Positions 17,849 through 26,730 of a stretch of DNA of 64,000 nt are shown one piece after another. The notes below the pieces were generated by a model. That model searched no databases. It saw nothing but the letters and a program-made list of their open reading frames with translations, and was not told the DNA's origin. Each line of letters starts with the position of its first letter. Position 1 is the first letter of the stretch. This DNA is from Saccharospirillum sp965652395 (GTDB lineage Bacteria; Pseudomonadota; Gammaproteobacteria; Pseudomonadales; Natronospirillaceae), in contig CBFGUW010000009.1 in assembly GCA_965652395.1 (NCBI GenBank), forward strand, positions 62,001 through 126,000, written 5' to 3'. The position numbers were made by a program, and so were the translations under genes.

Positions 17849-17973
17849 CGGGAGATGCTGGATGGGAGACGCTAAAAGAACGGCAAGGCGGAAAGCAGGC
17901 GGCAATATACTTCCCACCGTCTGAACAATCGCTTCAACCAAGCGTCCCTGCGTCTCCCGTCAAGCGTCTCCCA
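17849..17973. repeat. GGGAGACGC-family repeat, copy B (flgE-flgF gap)
   Basis: The left arm reads ACGGGAGATGCTGGATGGGA-GACGCTAAA and the right arm, about 70 bp on, reads AGCGTCCCTGCGTCTCCCGT-CAAGCGTCTCCC. The arms are inverted versions of the same unit as copies A and C. The 237-bp gap 17749-17985 has no gene that I can support; this structure fills most of it. Confidence 0.65.
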
Positions 17974-17985
17974 TCACACTATTCA

Positions 17986-20900
17986 CTATCTGAGATTAAT
18001 GATCGTCTGAGTCACGGCGTTGGCCGTTTCAATGGTTTTAGCGTTAGCCTGGTAGTTACGCTGGGCGATGATCAGGTGGACCAACTGCTCGGATAGATCC
18101 ACGGTGGAATCCTCCAACGCCGCCGATTGTATACTGCCCAACAAGCCCGTGCCCGGCTCCCCAACGGTGGCGTCTCCGGATTCGAAGCTCACCTCCCATT
18201 CGGTGTGGCCGACTTGGTTCAGACCTTCGGTGTTGGCGAATGAAGCCAATGCGACCTGCCCCAAGACTTGAGCTTCACCGTTGGTGTAGCGGGCGTAGAT
18301 GATGCCGTCATCGGCGATTTCCAGGTCTTTCAAGCGGCCACTGGCGTAGCCGTCCTGTTGGAAATCGTAGCGTGAAAACGGGCCGCCGTATTGGGTGGTA
18401 CCGTCGAACGACACCGCGAAGTTGGAACTGGTGTTCGGCTCGGTAATCGGCAGATTCCCACCCTGAGACTGTGGCCGTCCCACATAGGCCCCGGTTGGGT
18501 CACCGGTTTCCGGATCGGTCGGCGACCAGTTGGAAATCAGGAAGTCACCGGAATTGACTTCGTCCACCGTGCCATCCGCATTGAAGTAAAGCTTGAACGA
18601 CGCCATGGTCGGCTCGGTGTTTTCCGGGAACGGCAGACTGGTGTCTGGATCGCCCACGTCCTCGCCATCGATCTGAGCATAGACCGTCCAGGAATTCAGC
18701 GCCTGAGGGCGGTTCGGATCATCCGGATCCTTCACATAGAACAACTGCAGCTGATGCTGATTACCGATGGAATCGTAAATCGGCAGTGAGGCGGTTTCGT
18801 TGTAGGTTTCCGGATCGGCCGAGTCGAAGGCATTGATGGTATAGTCTTCGAAACTGGCGTCGCTCAGGCCATTGAACAGACCAGCCACGCGTGGGTCGGG
18901 CTCCGACAGTGTATAGCCTTCGTTCAGGATGATATCGACATACCCACCAATCCGAGCGTTCACTTCAGCGTCGGCCTGACCACCCAAAATCACCGGTGCC
19001 GTGCCTTCATAACCTTGAACGGTCAAGGCATCGACATCGTTGGGTGAGTCGATAGAAATTGAGATATCGATACCCGTGCTGGAGGTGATCATGATATCGC
19101 CCGTGGCATCATCCAATTCTGCGGTGATGCTGTTCAACGAAGATTGCTGATAACTGTTGATCTCATCGACCATGCCTTGGAAGTCGTTGGCTTCGATGAC
19201 TTGCCCGTTAATGTAGATATTCATGTCACCGGCATTGGCGTAGTTCTCGGCCAATAAACGAACCTCGGTCTCGGCGGACGCATCCACACCGGCGTTTTCA
19301 CTCAGTTGCGCGGCGATTTCCGCAGCGCTGGCACCTTCCGGCAATGTCAGAGTGGTTCGCTCATCCGCTTCTTCGTTATACAACACCAAAGACTGTTCCG
19401 GATAACCGTTGGTTATGGCAGCTTCACCCAGTTCCAGGTAGTTGGCGTCGTACTGGTCGACTTGTAACAACGCATAAAGCTGCTCCACGTCCAGGTCGGC
19501 GCCGGGGGCCTGAAGGTTGGTAATGGAAACCGTGGAGCCTTCTCCAGCCTGAGTCGCGACGAAGCGCAGTTGTTTCATATCGTTGGCGTCGCGAACGACT
19601 TCGGCCCTTACGCCGATGTAATCATCAGCCGGAACGGCAGCCAATTGCCGGTTGATGGCAGCGGCCAATTGGTCAACGGAGAGAATGGTTTCATCCAGGC
19701 TGATTTCAACGGAACCCGAGCGGTTTTCCTCGTCCGGTAACGGAACGTTAAGGTTCACACGGAAGGAATGTTCACGGTCAATCGGATCCTGGCCGACGGT
19801 TTTGGTACTGCTTGTCAGCCCGATCTGGTCCAACGATTCCGTCGTGCCGGTTACGTCGACATCCAACGGGAATACACCTACCTGAGTGCGTTCCAACACC
19901 AGACGACCGTTCACGTGGGAAGCTTCGACCTCACCCGCCAGGCCAGGCGTAGTCAAAATCTGGGTGTTGATCTGCTCCACCAGTTCGTTATAGGTCGCGT
20001 AGGTACCCGGCGGAATGGTGATGGTCAGTGCCGCGCCACCGTCGATGGAGACATCCAGTTGGTTATTGAAGGGCGTGTCCGCGTTGCCCAGCACTTTGGT
20101 CGGTGCCGGTGCGGAAGATACCGCCATACCCAGGGTGCTCATGTTCACCGCAGAGGTGGTATTGCCCGCATCGTGAATGATGTTGATATCCACCGGGCCA
20201 ACCCCGGCGGCGGTGTCATTGGAGACTACCAGGCGGTTGGTTGAGGCGTCGACGCTCACCGCAACGGTATTGGCACCCAGGGCGCCGTTGATGGCCGTTT
20301 CCAGATCGGCTGCGAATGTATCCTGATCCGCGTAGCCGCCTGCGGGCACAGTCATGGTGATAGCACTGCTGAGCGACCCGACGGCGATGGTAAAGGCAAT
20401 GTCATTACCGGCTTCGGCGTTGGCGAAGGGATCGGCATTATCCAATGAATTCATCGTCACGCCACTGGTCAGCGTGGTGTAATCGCCGGGAATAAAGTTG
20501 TTGTAGCTTAACTCCATCTGGTCGTTGGCCTGCAGAGTGGCCGCCTGGCCCGGGTCCGACGTTAGATCGATAAAACCACCATTGGCGAAGAGGTCCGTTC
20601 CGGCGACTGGCGAGGTCACGGTGGGCGTCGCCATATTCAGATAGCCCGGCTGCAACAGGTTACCCACGTTATCGACCAGACCGACAAAAGAGGAACCATC
20701 GGTGGCATAGGTGCCGGTGGTTTCAAATGTAATGGTACCCGCCGGGTTTTCCACGGCTTGAACCTTGCCGGCCATGGCGGAATCCGACAGGAGACTACCG
20801 TTAATAGCGGAAACGATATCGGCAACCGATGTATAGGTGATGGTATCGTTGAACGGTTGAATGGTGGAAGTCAGCGGCGTGGTGCCGCCATTGATATTGG

Positions 20901-21645
20901 GGCCTTGGACCGACACATCGATGGTCCAGGTGGCTTCAACGGCGGTAGGCGTCCAGGGTAGGCCACCCCCTCCAAAACCGCCGACGGTATCCACCGCCGC
21001 ACCCTGATAAGTGGCATTGCTGCCAGCGGTGGTCGGAAACCCAACCGTGGACAAAATACTGTTGGTATCGGTCAGCGAGCCCACCTGAGCCGCGCCGATG
21101 GCGAGACCGTTGGTACGGGTGATGGTACCTTCCTGCTGCAGAACCTGAGCACCCGCGGGCACGTTGACGCGTGAGTCTACGTGATGAGTGCCACGCGGCG
21201 GTTGGTTGCCGCTGTCCACTTCCAGGTCGGTCAATACCCCTGTGACGATGCCGTTGGAATCCACACCGAAGCCCTGCAGACGGGCGCCCTGGTTATTGGT
21301 GATGAAGCCGTTTTTATCGACCCCGAAAATGCCCGCTCGGGTATAGGTGACAGTTCCGCTGGGGTACTCGGTCACGAAGAAACCATTACCATCGATCGCC
21401 AGATCCAGCGCTGAATTCGTCTGGCTGATATTGCCCTGTTCGAATTTCTGGCCAATGTTTTCAACGTTGACACCCGCACCCACCTTGTCCTGACCGAAAC
21501 CCAGGAAAGAGTTGGTATAGGCATCACCGAACTCGGTACGACTGGCCTTAAAGCCCGTGGTACTTGCGTTGGCTATGTTATTGCCGGTTACTTCAAGGTC
21601 TTTGTTTGCGGCGGCAACGCCGCTCAAGCCGGTACCAAATGTCAT
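17986..21645 (-). CDS. flgE: Flagellar hook protein FlgE, three times usual length
   Basis: A 1219-residue hook protein (Salmonella FlgE is about 400 aa). GAGGAG before ATG 21645 gives MTFGTGLSGVAAANKDLEV and NNIANASTTGFKASRTEFG, the hook/rod N-terminus; the C-terminus LSEQLVHLIIAQRNYQANAK and TANAVTQTIINL is equally typical. The extra 800 residues form a low-Cys, Asp/Thr/Ala-rich surface region with several similar units, including PEGASAAEIAAQLSENAGV near residue 760, matched in FlgK of this operon. The frame is uninterrupted, so this is expansion rather than a fusion error. Polymerises as the hook outside the outer membrane. Confidence 0.95.
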   Translation of the reverse strand: MTFGTGLSGVAAANKDLEVTGNNIANASTTGFKASRTEFGDAYTNSFLGFGQDKVGAGVNVENIGQKFEQGNISQTNSALDLAIDGNGFFVTEYPSGTVTYTRAGIFGVDKNGFITNNQGARLQGFGVDSNGIVTGVLTDLEVDSGNQPPRGTHHVDSRVNVPAGAQVLQQEGTITRTNGLAIGAAQVGSLTDTNSILSTVGFPTTAGSNATYQGAAVDTVGGFGGGGLPWTPTAVEATWTIDVSVQGPNINGGTTPLTSTIQPFNDTITYTSVADIVSAINGSLLSDSAMAGKVQAVENPAGTITFETTGTYATDGSSFVGLVDNVGNLLQPGYLNMATPTVTSPVAGTDLFANGGFIDLTSDPGQAATLQANDQMELSYNNFIPGDYTTLTSGVTMNSLDNADPFANAEAGNDIAFTIAVGSLSSAITMTVPAGGYADQDTFAADLETAINGALGANTVAVSVDASTNRLVVSNDTAAGVGPVDINIIHDAGNTTSAVNMSTLGMAVSSAPAPTKVLGNADTPFNNQLDVSIDGGAALTITIPPGTYATYNELVEQINTQILTTPGLAGEVEASHVNGRLVLERTQVGVFPLDVDVTGTTESLDQIGLTSSTKTVGQDPIDREHSFRVNLNVPLPDEENRSGSVEISLDETILSVDQLAAAINRQLAAVPADDYIGVRAEVVRDANDMKQLRFVATQAGEGSTVSITNLQAPGADLDVEQLYALLQVDQYDANYLELGEAAITNGYPEQSLVLYNEEADERTTLTLPEGASAAEIAAQLSENAGVDASAETEVRLLAENYANAGDMNIYINGQVIEANDFQGMVDEINSYQQSSLNSITAELDDATGDIMITSSTGIDISISIDSPNDVDALTVQGYEGTAPVILGGQADAEVNARIGGYVDIILNEGYTLSEPDPRVAGLFNGLSDASFEDYTINAFDSADPETYNETASLPIYDSIGNQHQLQLFYVKDPDDPNRPQALNSWTVYAQIDGEDVGDPDTSLPFPENTEPTMASFKLYFNADGTVDEVNSGDFLISNWSPTDPETGDPTGAYVGRPQSQGGNLPITEPNTSSNFAVSFDGTTQYGGPFSRYDFQQDGYASGRLKDLEIADDGIIYARYTNGEAQVLGQVALASFANTEGLNQVGHTEWEVSFESGDATVGEPGTGLLGSIQSAALEDSTVDLSEQLVHLIIAQRNYQANAKTIETANAVTQTIINLR

Positions 21646-21758
21646 GCTATGCTCCTCGCACTGCTTTTTTCGTAAGGTCGGCGCCACCCTGACCAACCCT
21701 AGCAAAACACTCTAAACTCTCTTCAGAACACCTCTGTCGAGATCGCCCCCGATTCCAA

Positions 21759-22511
21759 TCAGTAGACGTGGTTAATCTGTTTCACATCGGCCATTGTCGC
21801 GGTGCCACCGCCGGCCAGATTCAGGACGATATCGTTGTTCTCACCCAAGGTGACCGAGTCGACCCGGGCACTCATGTGAACGTTCAGGTTCTGTTGCTGG
21901 CCGACTACGTTGCCGACCACCTGGAACTGATACTGACCGGCTTCATGCGGAATAATGTTGCCGTCTTCATCGGTCGGGAATTTGTCGTAGTCGATGTCCG
22001 CCATCTCACCGTTCACTTCGAGGTTGGCTCCGTCCCATTTAAAGGAGAGCGAACCATTGGGCTGATAGCCCAGCTCGATATTCTCGACAATCTCACCGGC
22101 TTCGTTGGTGATCTGCAGGCGCAGATCGTCGCTGCCGGGAGGCACATCGGCCATGCCGTAAACCAATTCGCCGTGGCGCAGCAGGCTGGTGTCTTCACCG
22201 TCGACCGTCACGGCGCCACCCACCAGGGAACTGGCTTGCAAGGCTTGCGACGACTTGTAAGAGTTCGCCAGCGCCTCGAAACCACTGCTCATATTCTGAA
22301 TGCCTTCAACGGTGGAGAACTGCGCCATCTGGGCGACGAACTCGGCATTCTTTTGCGGCTCCAGCGGGTTCTGGTTATTCAACTGGGCAATCATCAACTC
22401 AAGGAATTCATTCTTGCCCAACTCGTTGGACTTGGTTTCCTTGGGTTGTTTGTTGTTGATGTCGTACTGACTCAGAGCGCCAGTGCCAGACACATTATTG
22501 ACATCAGCCAT
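21759..22511 (-). CDS. flgD: Flagellar hook-cap (scaffolding) protein FlgD
   Basis: A 250-residue FlgD. The N-terminal LGKNEFLELMIAQLNNQNPL is the diagnostic export and capping segment; EFVAQMAQFSTVEGIQNM follows. The C-terminal part has tudor/Ig-like strands (LGYQPNGSLSFKWDGANLEV). It caps the growing hook and is replaced by FlgK. GAGG lies upstream of ATG 22511, 18 bp after flgC. Somewhat longer than usual (about 220-235 aa), which may suit the enlarged hook subunit. Confidence 0.94.
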   Translation of the reverse strand: MADVNNVSGTGALSQYDINNKQPKETKSNELGKNEFLELMIAQLNNQNPLEPQKNAEFVAQMAQFSTVEGIQNMSSGFEALANSYKSSQALQASSLVGGAVTVDGEDTSLLRHGELVYGMADVPPGSDDLRLQITNEAGEIVENIELGYQPNGSLSFKWDGANLEVNGEMADIDYDKFPTDEDGNIIPHEAGQYQFQVVGNVVGQQQNLNVHMSARVDSVTLGENNDIVLNLAGGGTATMADVKQINHVY

Positions 22512-22529
22512 GCTGTGTAGCCTCGCCGG

Positions 22530-22970
22530 TTATTGGCCCATCGTCAGGGTTTTTTGCATCATCGTTTTAGCGGTGTTGAACACTTCGACATTCACCGTGA
22601 AACTGCGCGATGCCGAGATCATGTCCGCCATTTCCTCGACCACATTCACGTTCGGGTAGTAGACGTAGCCGTTCTCATCCGCCATGGGGTGGGTCGGGTC
22701 GAACCGAATATCCAGCGGATCGTCTTTTTCGATAATGCCACTGACCTGAACACCCTCCCCTGCGTAATGTTCCGACTCCGACATACTCAAACCCCGGTCG
22801 AGGAACTGGCTTTGCAACACTTCGAAAACCGGCTTGCGGGCACGGTAGGTATCGGCCTCGCTGGAGCTGACACTCTGGGCGTTAGCCAGGTTGCTGGCGG
22901 TGGTATTCAGCCGGATAGACTGGGCATTCATGCCGCTACCGGCGATGTTGATGACGTTGGTCAATGACAT
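22530..22970 (-). CDS. flgC: Flagellar proximal rod protein FlgC
   Basis: A 146-residue FlgC of normal size. NIAGSGMNAQSIRLNTTASN with LANAQSV is the rod-family N-terminus; DENGYVYYPNVNVVEEMADM and ISASRSFTVNVEVFNTAKTM form the diagnostic C-terminal part. Exported rod subunit. The start ATG 22970 lies two bases after the flgB stop, implying coupled translation. Confidence 0.96.
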   Translation of the reverse strand: MSLTNVINIAGSGMNAQSIRLNTTASNLANAQSVSSSEADTYRARKPVFEVLQSQFLDRGLSMSESEHYAGEGVQVSGIIEKDDPLDIRFDPTHPMADENGYVYYPNVNVVEEMADMISASRSFTVNVEVFNTAKTMMQKTLTMGQ

Positions 22971-22972
22971 GA

Positions 22973-23371
22973 TTATTGTCCTCTCAACGCGTTTTCGAGG
23001 CCTTTGAACTTCCGGTTGAGGAAATCAAAACTGGCGGTATAGGCCATGGCGTTCTTGGTGAATTCGGCATTTTCGACATTGGTGTCGACGGTGTTGCCGT
23101 CGATGGATGGCTGGCTGGGGTTGCGATACAGCATGTCGTATACGGCCGACCGCTCACCATTGATGTGGTCGTTGCTGGTCTTCGCCATCTCCAAACGCTG
23201 GGTCTTCTTTGCCTCGCCCTGCAGGATGGACTGGAAATCGATATCCCGCGCTTTGTAATTGGGGGTATCGGCATTGGCCAGGTTGTTGGCCAACACTTCG
23301 GAACGCTGTGCCCTCACCAGCAGTGCGTTATCGTGGATACCCAGCGAGTTGTTGAATCCCAGAGCAGACAT
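22973..23371 (-). CDS. flgB: Flagellar proximal rod protein FlgB
   Basis: A 132-residue FlgB, the first gene of the flgBCDEFGHIJKL run. RAQRSEVLANNLANADTPNY-KARDIDF is the family signature, with DTNVENAEFTKNAMAYTASF near the C-terminus. AGAGG precedes ATG 23371. A sigma-54 promoter lies 43-59 bp upstream, so the operon probably belongs to the RpoN-dependent middle flagellar class (FleQ/FlrA-FlrC type control in relatives). Confidence 0.95.
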   Translation of the reverse strand: MSALGFNNSLGIHDNALLVRAQRSEVLANNLANADTPNYKARDIDFQSILQGEAKKTQRLEMAKTSNDHINGERSAVYDMLYRNPSQPSIDGNTVDTNVENAEFTKNAMAYTASFDFLNRKFKGLENALRGQ

Positions 23372-23413
23372 TGGACACCTCTTTGCCGCTTTTTTCTCAG
23401 TTAGGGTATCTAT

Positions 23414-23430
23414 AGCAACCCCAGTGCCAA
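23414..23430 (-). promoter_or_regulatory. Sigma-54 (RpoN) promoter of flgB operon
   Basis: On the minus strand the bases are TTGGCACTGGGGTTGCT. This matches YTGGCACG-N4-TTGCW at every invariant position and in spacing; only the base after TGGCAC differs (T for G). It is 43 bp from the flgB ATG. The best RpoN match I found in the window. Confidence 0.88.
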
Positions 23431-23564
23431 CTTATAAAATCCTTTATTATCAATAACTTACTCCACTTCCACCCAGCCTCTAGGCGGTAAGCGGCAAGGC
23501 TTGACCGGCCCCGCCCAAACGGTACGGCAACCAGCCGGAGAGACCACGAAGCAAAACCTCAGGC

Positions 23565-23591
23565 ATAAAAAAACCCGGCCTGAGCCGGGTT
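23565..23591 (-). terminator. Rho-independent terminator after first DUF4382 gene
   Basis: The minus strand reads AACCCGGC-TCAG-GCCGGGTT followed by seven consecutive T residues: an 8-bp GC-rich stem, 4-base loop and T tract, about 30 bp after the stop at 23621. It insulates the lipoprotein gene from the flgB promoter region. Confidence 0.9.
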
Positions 23592-23620
23592 AAAAGGAGA
23601 TTATTGAAGGCAGAAAGGCT

Positions 23621-24526
23621 TTAGATACCGAAATCGACCGTGGCGGTCCCATCCGCTGTGACGGTGACGGTGTGGACCCCCAGCCAGTTCAGAGCGTCTT
23701 CGGTGTCAATCTCGTCCCGGTTGGCCTCGCAAGTAAAGGCCAGGGTGTATTCCCCAGTGGCCAGGAAGGCCAGTTCGAAATTATATTCGGTCACACCGGT
23801 GGAGCCGGTATCAATGAACTTGGTGATCAGCGGCTCGGCGCCTTCGCCACCGAGGTCGCTAGGGGTGACATCTGCTCCGGCGTAAACATAAACGGCCGCC
23901 GCACATTCCGCCGTGATCACAGCACTGTCGACTGTGCCTTCGATTTCGCCGTCTGTGGTGTTATCCACCATACGGACCACCGGTTTCAACATATAGCCGT
24001 TGGCGTTGTGGACAACGCCCTTGCGCAAATCGAAATCGAGTGTGAAATCCGCCGTGTCGTTCTCTGGAACGGTAAAGCCGTTAACGAGTTTAAGCCCGGT
24101 TTGCGAGCCGCTGGGTACCGAAAGGTCATGCTGGGCGCCATCGATTTCTATATAGGAATCGCTGACATTTTCTTCAGCGGCCACATGAAGCCGAATCCAT
24201 TCATACTCGCCCGCTTCGACGGTCACCTCTTCCAATAAGGGCGCGGAGTTCTCCCCTTGCAAGGCCAACAGGTCAATTTCCTTGGACTCTTCGAATTGAA
24301 ATTCTGTTCGCTCGCCATCTTCGGCTTGCAGGGTGACCCCCGTGAACACCACTACCACCTTCTCAGCGGAGTCGGTGGGCGCATCGGTCACTCTCAAGCT
24401 CATACGGCCAGTGGCCGTGCCCGATCCGGAATCCGAATCGTTGTTGTCCTCCTCCAGGTTACAACCGGCCAGCATCATGGCCGCCATACCCACACCCAAA
24501 CCTGCAACTAACTTGTAGGGCTTCAT
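23621..24526 (-). CDS. DUF4382-family lipoprotein (paralogue 1)
   Basis: A 301-residue predicted lipoprotein: signal peptide with lipobox MLAGC (Cys about residue 22), then an Asp/Ser-rich linker (EEDNNDSDSGSG) and a DUF4382 domain starting GRMSLRVTDAPTDSAEKVVV. AAGGAGAA precedes ATG 24526; a longer frame to 24589 is not needed. The function of DUF4382 proteins is not established; they are exported beta-rich proteins. It is a tandem paralogue of the next gene, sharing VVVVFTGVTLQAEDG and the order of later blocks. Each copy has a similar terminator, so duplication probably included it. Confidence 0.85.
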   Translation of the reverse strand: MKPYKLVAGLGVGMAAMMLAGCNLEEDNNDSDSGSGTATGRMSLRVTDAPTDSAEKVVVVFTGVTLQAEDGERTEFQFEESKEIDLLALQGENSAPLLEEVTVEAGEYEWIRLHVAAEENVSDSYIEIDGAQHDLSVPSGSQTGLKLVNGFTVPENDTADFTLDFDLRKGVVHNANGYMLKPVVRMVDNTTDGEIEGTVDSAVITAECAAAVYVYAGADVTPSDLGGEGAEPLITKFIDTGSTGVTEYNFELAFLATGEYTLAFTCEANRDEIDTEDALNWLGVHTVTVTADGTATVDFGI

Positions 24527-24684
24527 AGTTTTCTCCTTCTGCTGATTAACCGATGACATCGACTGGATGTCTGTAACGCGGCCCAGCATACGACAGGAAA
24601 AATACCCGGGTGTTTCGGTGCTGTTTATCGACTGTAGTAATGAGAGAGAGTCGACGTAAGGGCCAGACCGGGTTCACGTTCTTA

Positions 24685-24711
24685 CAAAAAAACCCGGCGG
24701 GTGGCCGGGTT
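24685..24711 (-). terminator. Rho-independent terminator after second DUF4382 gene
   Basis: The minus strand reads AACCCGGCCACCCGCCGGGT-T followed by at least six T residues. The stem AACCCGGC/GCCGGGTT is the same as in the terminator at 23565-23591. It lies 28 bp after the stop at 24739 and before the start of paralogue 1, so the two genes are probably separate transcription units or only partly read through. Confidence 0.88.
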
Positions 24712-24738
24712 GTTCTGGACGTGCAATGCAGAAAAAGC

Positions 24739-25617
24739 TCAGGGCCCGAAGTGTGCTTCGGTAGTCTGATTCGCGGTGACCATCACGTTTTGGGTACCTT
24801 CCCATATCAGAGAATCAGCCGCTTCCGGATCATCTTCGTCGGCTTCGCAAGTGAATGAAAGGGTATAGTCACCAGCATTCAGGAAAGACAGATCATATTC
24901 ATAGGCTGTGACCCCTGTCTCATCGGTATCCACCAGGGTTGTGGTGACCGGCTCTGCAGCCAAGCCGCCCATGTCACCGGGAGTAACGTCCGCCCCCATA
25001 AAGGCATATACCGCACCATGACAATCCGGCCCTATAAAAGAGTTGTCGACGGTACCACTGATATGCCCCGCTTCGCTGTTGTCCACCAATCTGAGCGCAG
25101 GTTTCAACTTGTATTCATCGTTGGCGAGAACCACAGACTTGCGCAGATCGAAATCGATGGTGATATGGGTGGTTTCTTCAGAGGCAAGGGTAAACCCACT
25201 CACCAGCTTCAACCCAGTCTCGCTGCCACTTGGAACGACCAATTGATGGCGCGCGCCATCCACCTCGATATAAGAGTTGCTGCTACCTTCATCGGCCATG
25301 AGGTGCAGGCGAATCCATTCATAACCGCCCGATTTCAATTCCTGGTCATCGAGCAGAGAAGCAGTTTCGCCGTTCTGCAGTGAGAGGAGATCCAGCTCCT
25401 TTGGCTCGTTAAAATCCAGTTCGATCCGCGTTCCGTCCTCAGCCTGGAGTGTGACTCCAGTGAAAACCACCACTACTTTCTCGGCTGCATCGACTGGTGC
25501 GTCGGTGATGTCCAAATCCAACCGACCGGGCTCGGGCGCCAATTCCAGATTGCACCCCGTTAATGTCAATGCAGCCAGACTCACCCCGATGCAACCAAAT
25601 TTACCCATACTGTTCAT
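24739..25617 (-). CDS. DUF4382-family lipoprotein (paralogue 2)
   Basis: A 292-residue predicted lipoprotein with lipobox LTGC (Cys about residue 22) and DUF4382 domain (GRLDLDITDAPVDAAEKVVV). It resembles paralogue 1 along its whole length: VPSGSETGLKLVSGFTL against VPSGSQTGLKLVNGFTV, and TDETGVTAYEYDLSFL against TGSTGVTEYNFELAFL. GGAGG precedes ATG 25617. Two Cys in the C-terminal part (DCHG and FTCE) recur in both copies and may form a disulfide. Location: outer or inner membrane, periplasmic side; role unknown. The 206 bp to cheR hold no gene. Confidence 0.85.
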   Translation of the reverse strand: MNSMGKFGCIGVSLAALTLTGCNLELAPEPGRLDLDITDAPVDAAEKVVVVFTGVTLQAEDGTRIELDFNEPKELDLLSLQNGETASLLDDQELKSGGYEWIRLHLMADEGSSNSYIEVDGARHQLVVPSGSETGLKLVSGFTLASEETTHITIDFDLRKSVVLANDEYKLKPALRLVDNSEAGHISGTVDNSFIGPDCHGAVYAFMGADVTPGDMGGLAAEPVTTTLVDTDETGVTAYEYDLSFLNAGDYTLSFTCEADEDDPEAADSLIWEGTQNVMVTANQTTEAHFGP

Positions 25618-25823
25618 GCTTTTTCCTCCTGAATCCGATTGATACAGAAGCTATCCCGACCAGACCATAAACCGGACGAATGTCACGATACCTTAATGTT
25701 CCGGTCTGTAGGTTAGTAAAAGAATTATCTGAGGGTGTTTGGTTGATGTTCAACTCTTGTATGGAAATGAGCGATTCCACCTATGGTTCAGGCGAGAGGA
25801 GGCAGCAGGCGAGGAACGCCTGC

Positions 25824-26648
25824 TTAACGTTTGCGATAAATTATACCCGGGCGGCAATGGACCATTTCGTACAGGTCACCCAGCCCATTCACGGCTTCGG
25901 AGGCGCCCACCAACAGGTATCCACCCGGGTTTAAAGTCGCATGAATTCGGGAGAGAATGTCGCGTTTAAGTTCTGCGGTGAAGTAAATCAGAACATTTCG
26001 ACAGAACACTATGTCGAACTTCCCTAAAAGCGCATAGCTGTCCTGCAGATTCAACGGCCGGAATTCAACCCGCTGGGTTATCGCAGGTTTCACCTTCCAC
26101 CGGCCGCCCGGCGTTTCCTCGAAATGCTTTTTCAACCGGTCGGCATCCAGTCCACGCCCGATGGCCAGCATGGCGTATTCCGCCGATTTGGCTGCCGCCA
26201 GGGCCGAGGGTGAAATATCAGTGGCGACAATTTTTTCACCGCTGCTGAAAACCCGGTTACGCGCCTTGAACTCTTCGATCATCATTGAAATGGAATAGGG
26301 TTCCTGCCCGGTGGAACAGGCAGCGGACCAAACACGCATCGGCCTCGCAGGGCGACCGCCATAAAATTCAGGCAGCAGCTTTTCTTCCAGAATACGAAAC
26401 GGGTGGATATCGCGGAACCAGAGCGTCTCGTTCGTCGTCATCGCGTCGATCACCGACGTCCTCAGCGCCTGGCCACCGGGGCGCAGCATAACCGCCACCA
26501 ATTCGTTCAGATTCTTGATCGACTCCTGCTGGAGGATCTTACGCAACCGACTGGACACCAGATATTGTTTGCTGGCGCCCAGACAAATGCCGCTGTTTTT
26601 TTCCAGATAACTGCAGAAGGCCTCGTAGCCTTCGTTCACATCCACCAT
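25824..26648 (-). CDS. cheR: Chemotaxis protein methyltransferase CheR
   Basis: A 274-residue CheR that methylates glutamates on chemoreceptors using S-adenosylmethionine. The N-terminal helical domain (GYEAFCSYLEKNSGICLG) is followed by TTNETLWFRD, the AdoMet motif WSAACSTGQEPYSISM, and FDIVFCRNVLIYF. Start ATG 26648 matches the usual CheR start; the frame extends to 26744 without family resemblance. It lies 82 bp downstream of cheV, in the same direction. Cytoplasmic. No C-terminal NWETF-binding insertion can be claimed. Confidence 0.94.
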   Translation of the reverse strand: MVDVNEGYEAFCSYLEKNSGICLGASKQYLVSSRLRKILQQESIKNLNELVAVMLRPGGQALRTSVIDAMTTNETLWFRDIHPFRILEEKLLPEFYGGRPARPMRVWSAACSTGQEPYSISMMIEEFKARNRVFSSGEKIVATDISPSALAAAKSAEYAMLAIGRGLDADRLKKHFEETPGGRWKVKPAITQRVEFRPLNLQDSYALLGKFDIVFCRNVLIYFTAELKRDILSRIHATLNPGGYLLVGASEAVNGLGDLYEMVHCRPGIIYRKR

Positions 26649-26730
26649 TAAACCCTTGGCTCCCTTTGTCCGGTGACTCGGGGCGGGAGAGGAAACCTCC
26701 ACTGCGTACACCCCCAGGCATTCTGTCCCG

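Noticed and set aside
17986..21645. flgE as a fusion or assembly error
   Set aside because: One uninterrupted frame with proper hook N- and C-termini and a similar expansion in flgK argues for real enlargement.
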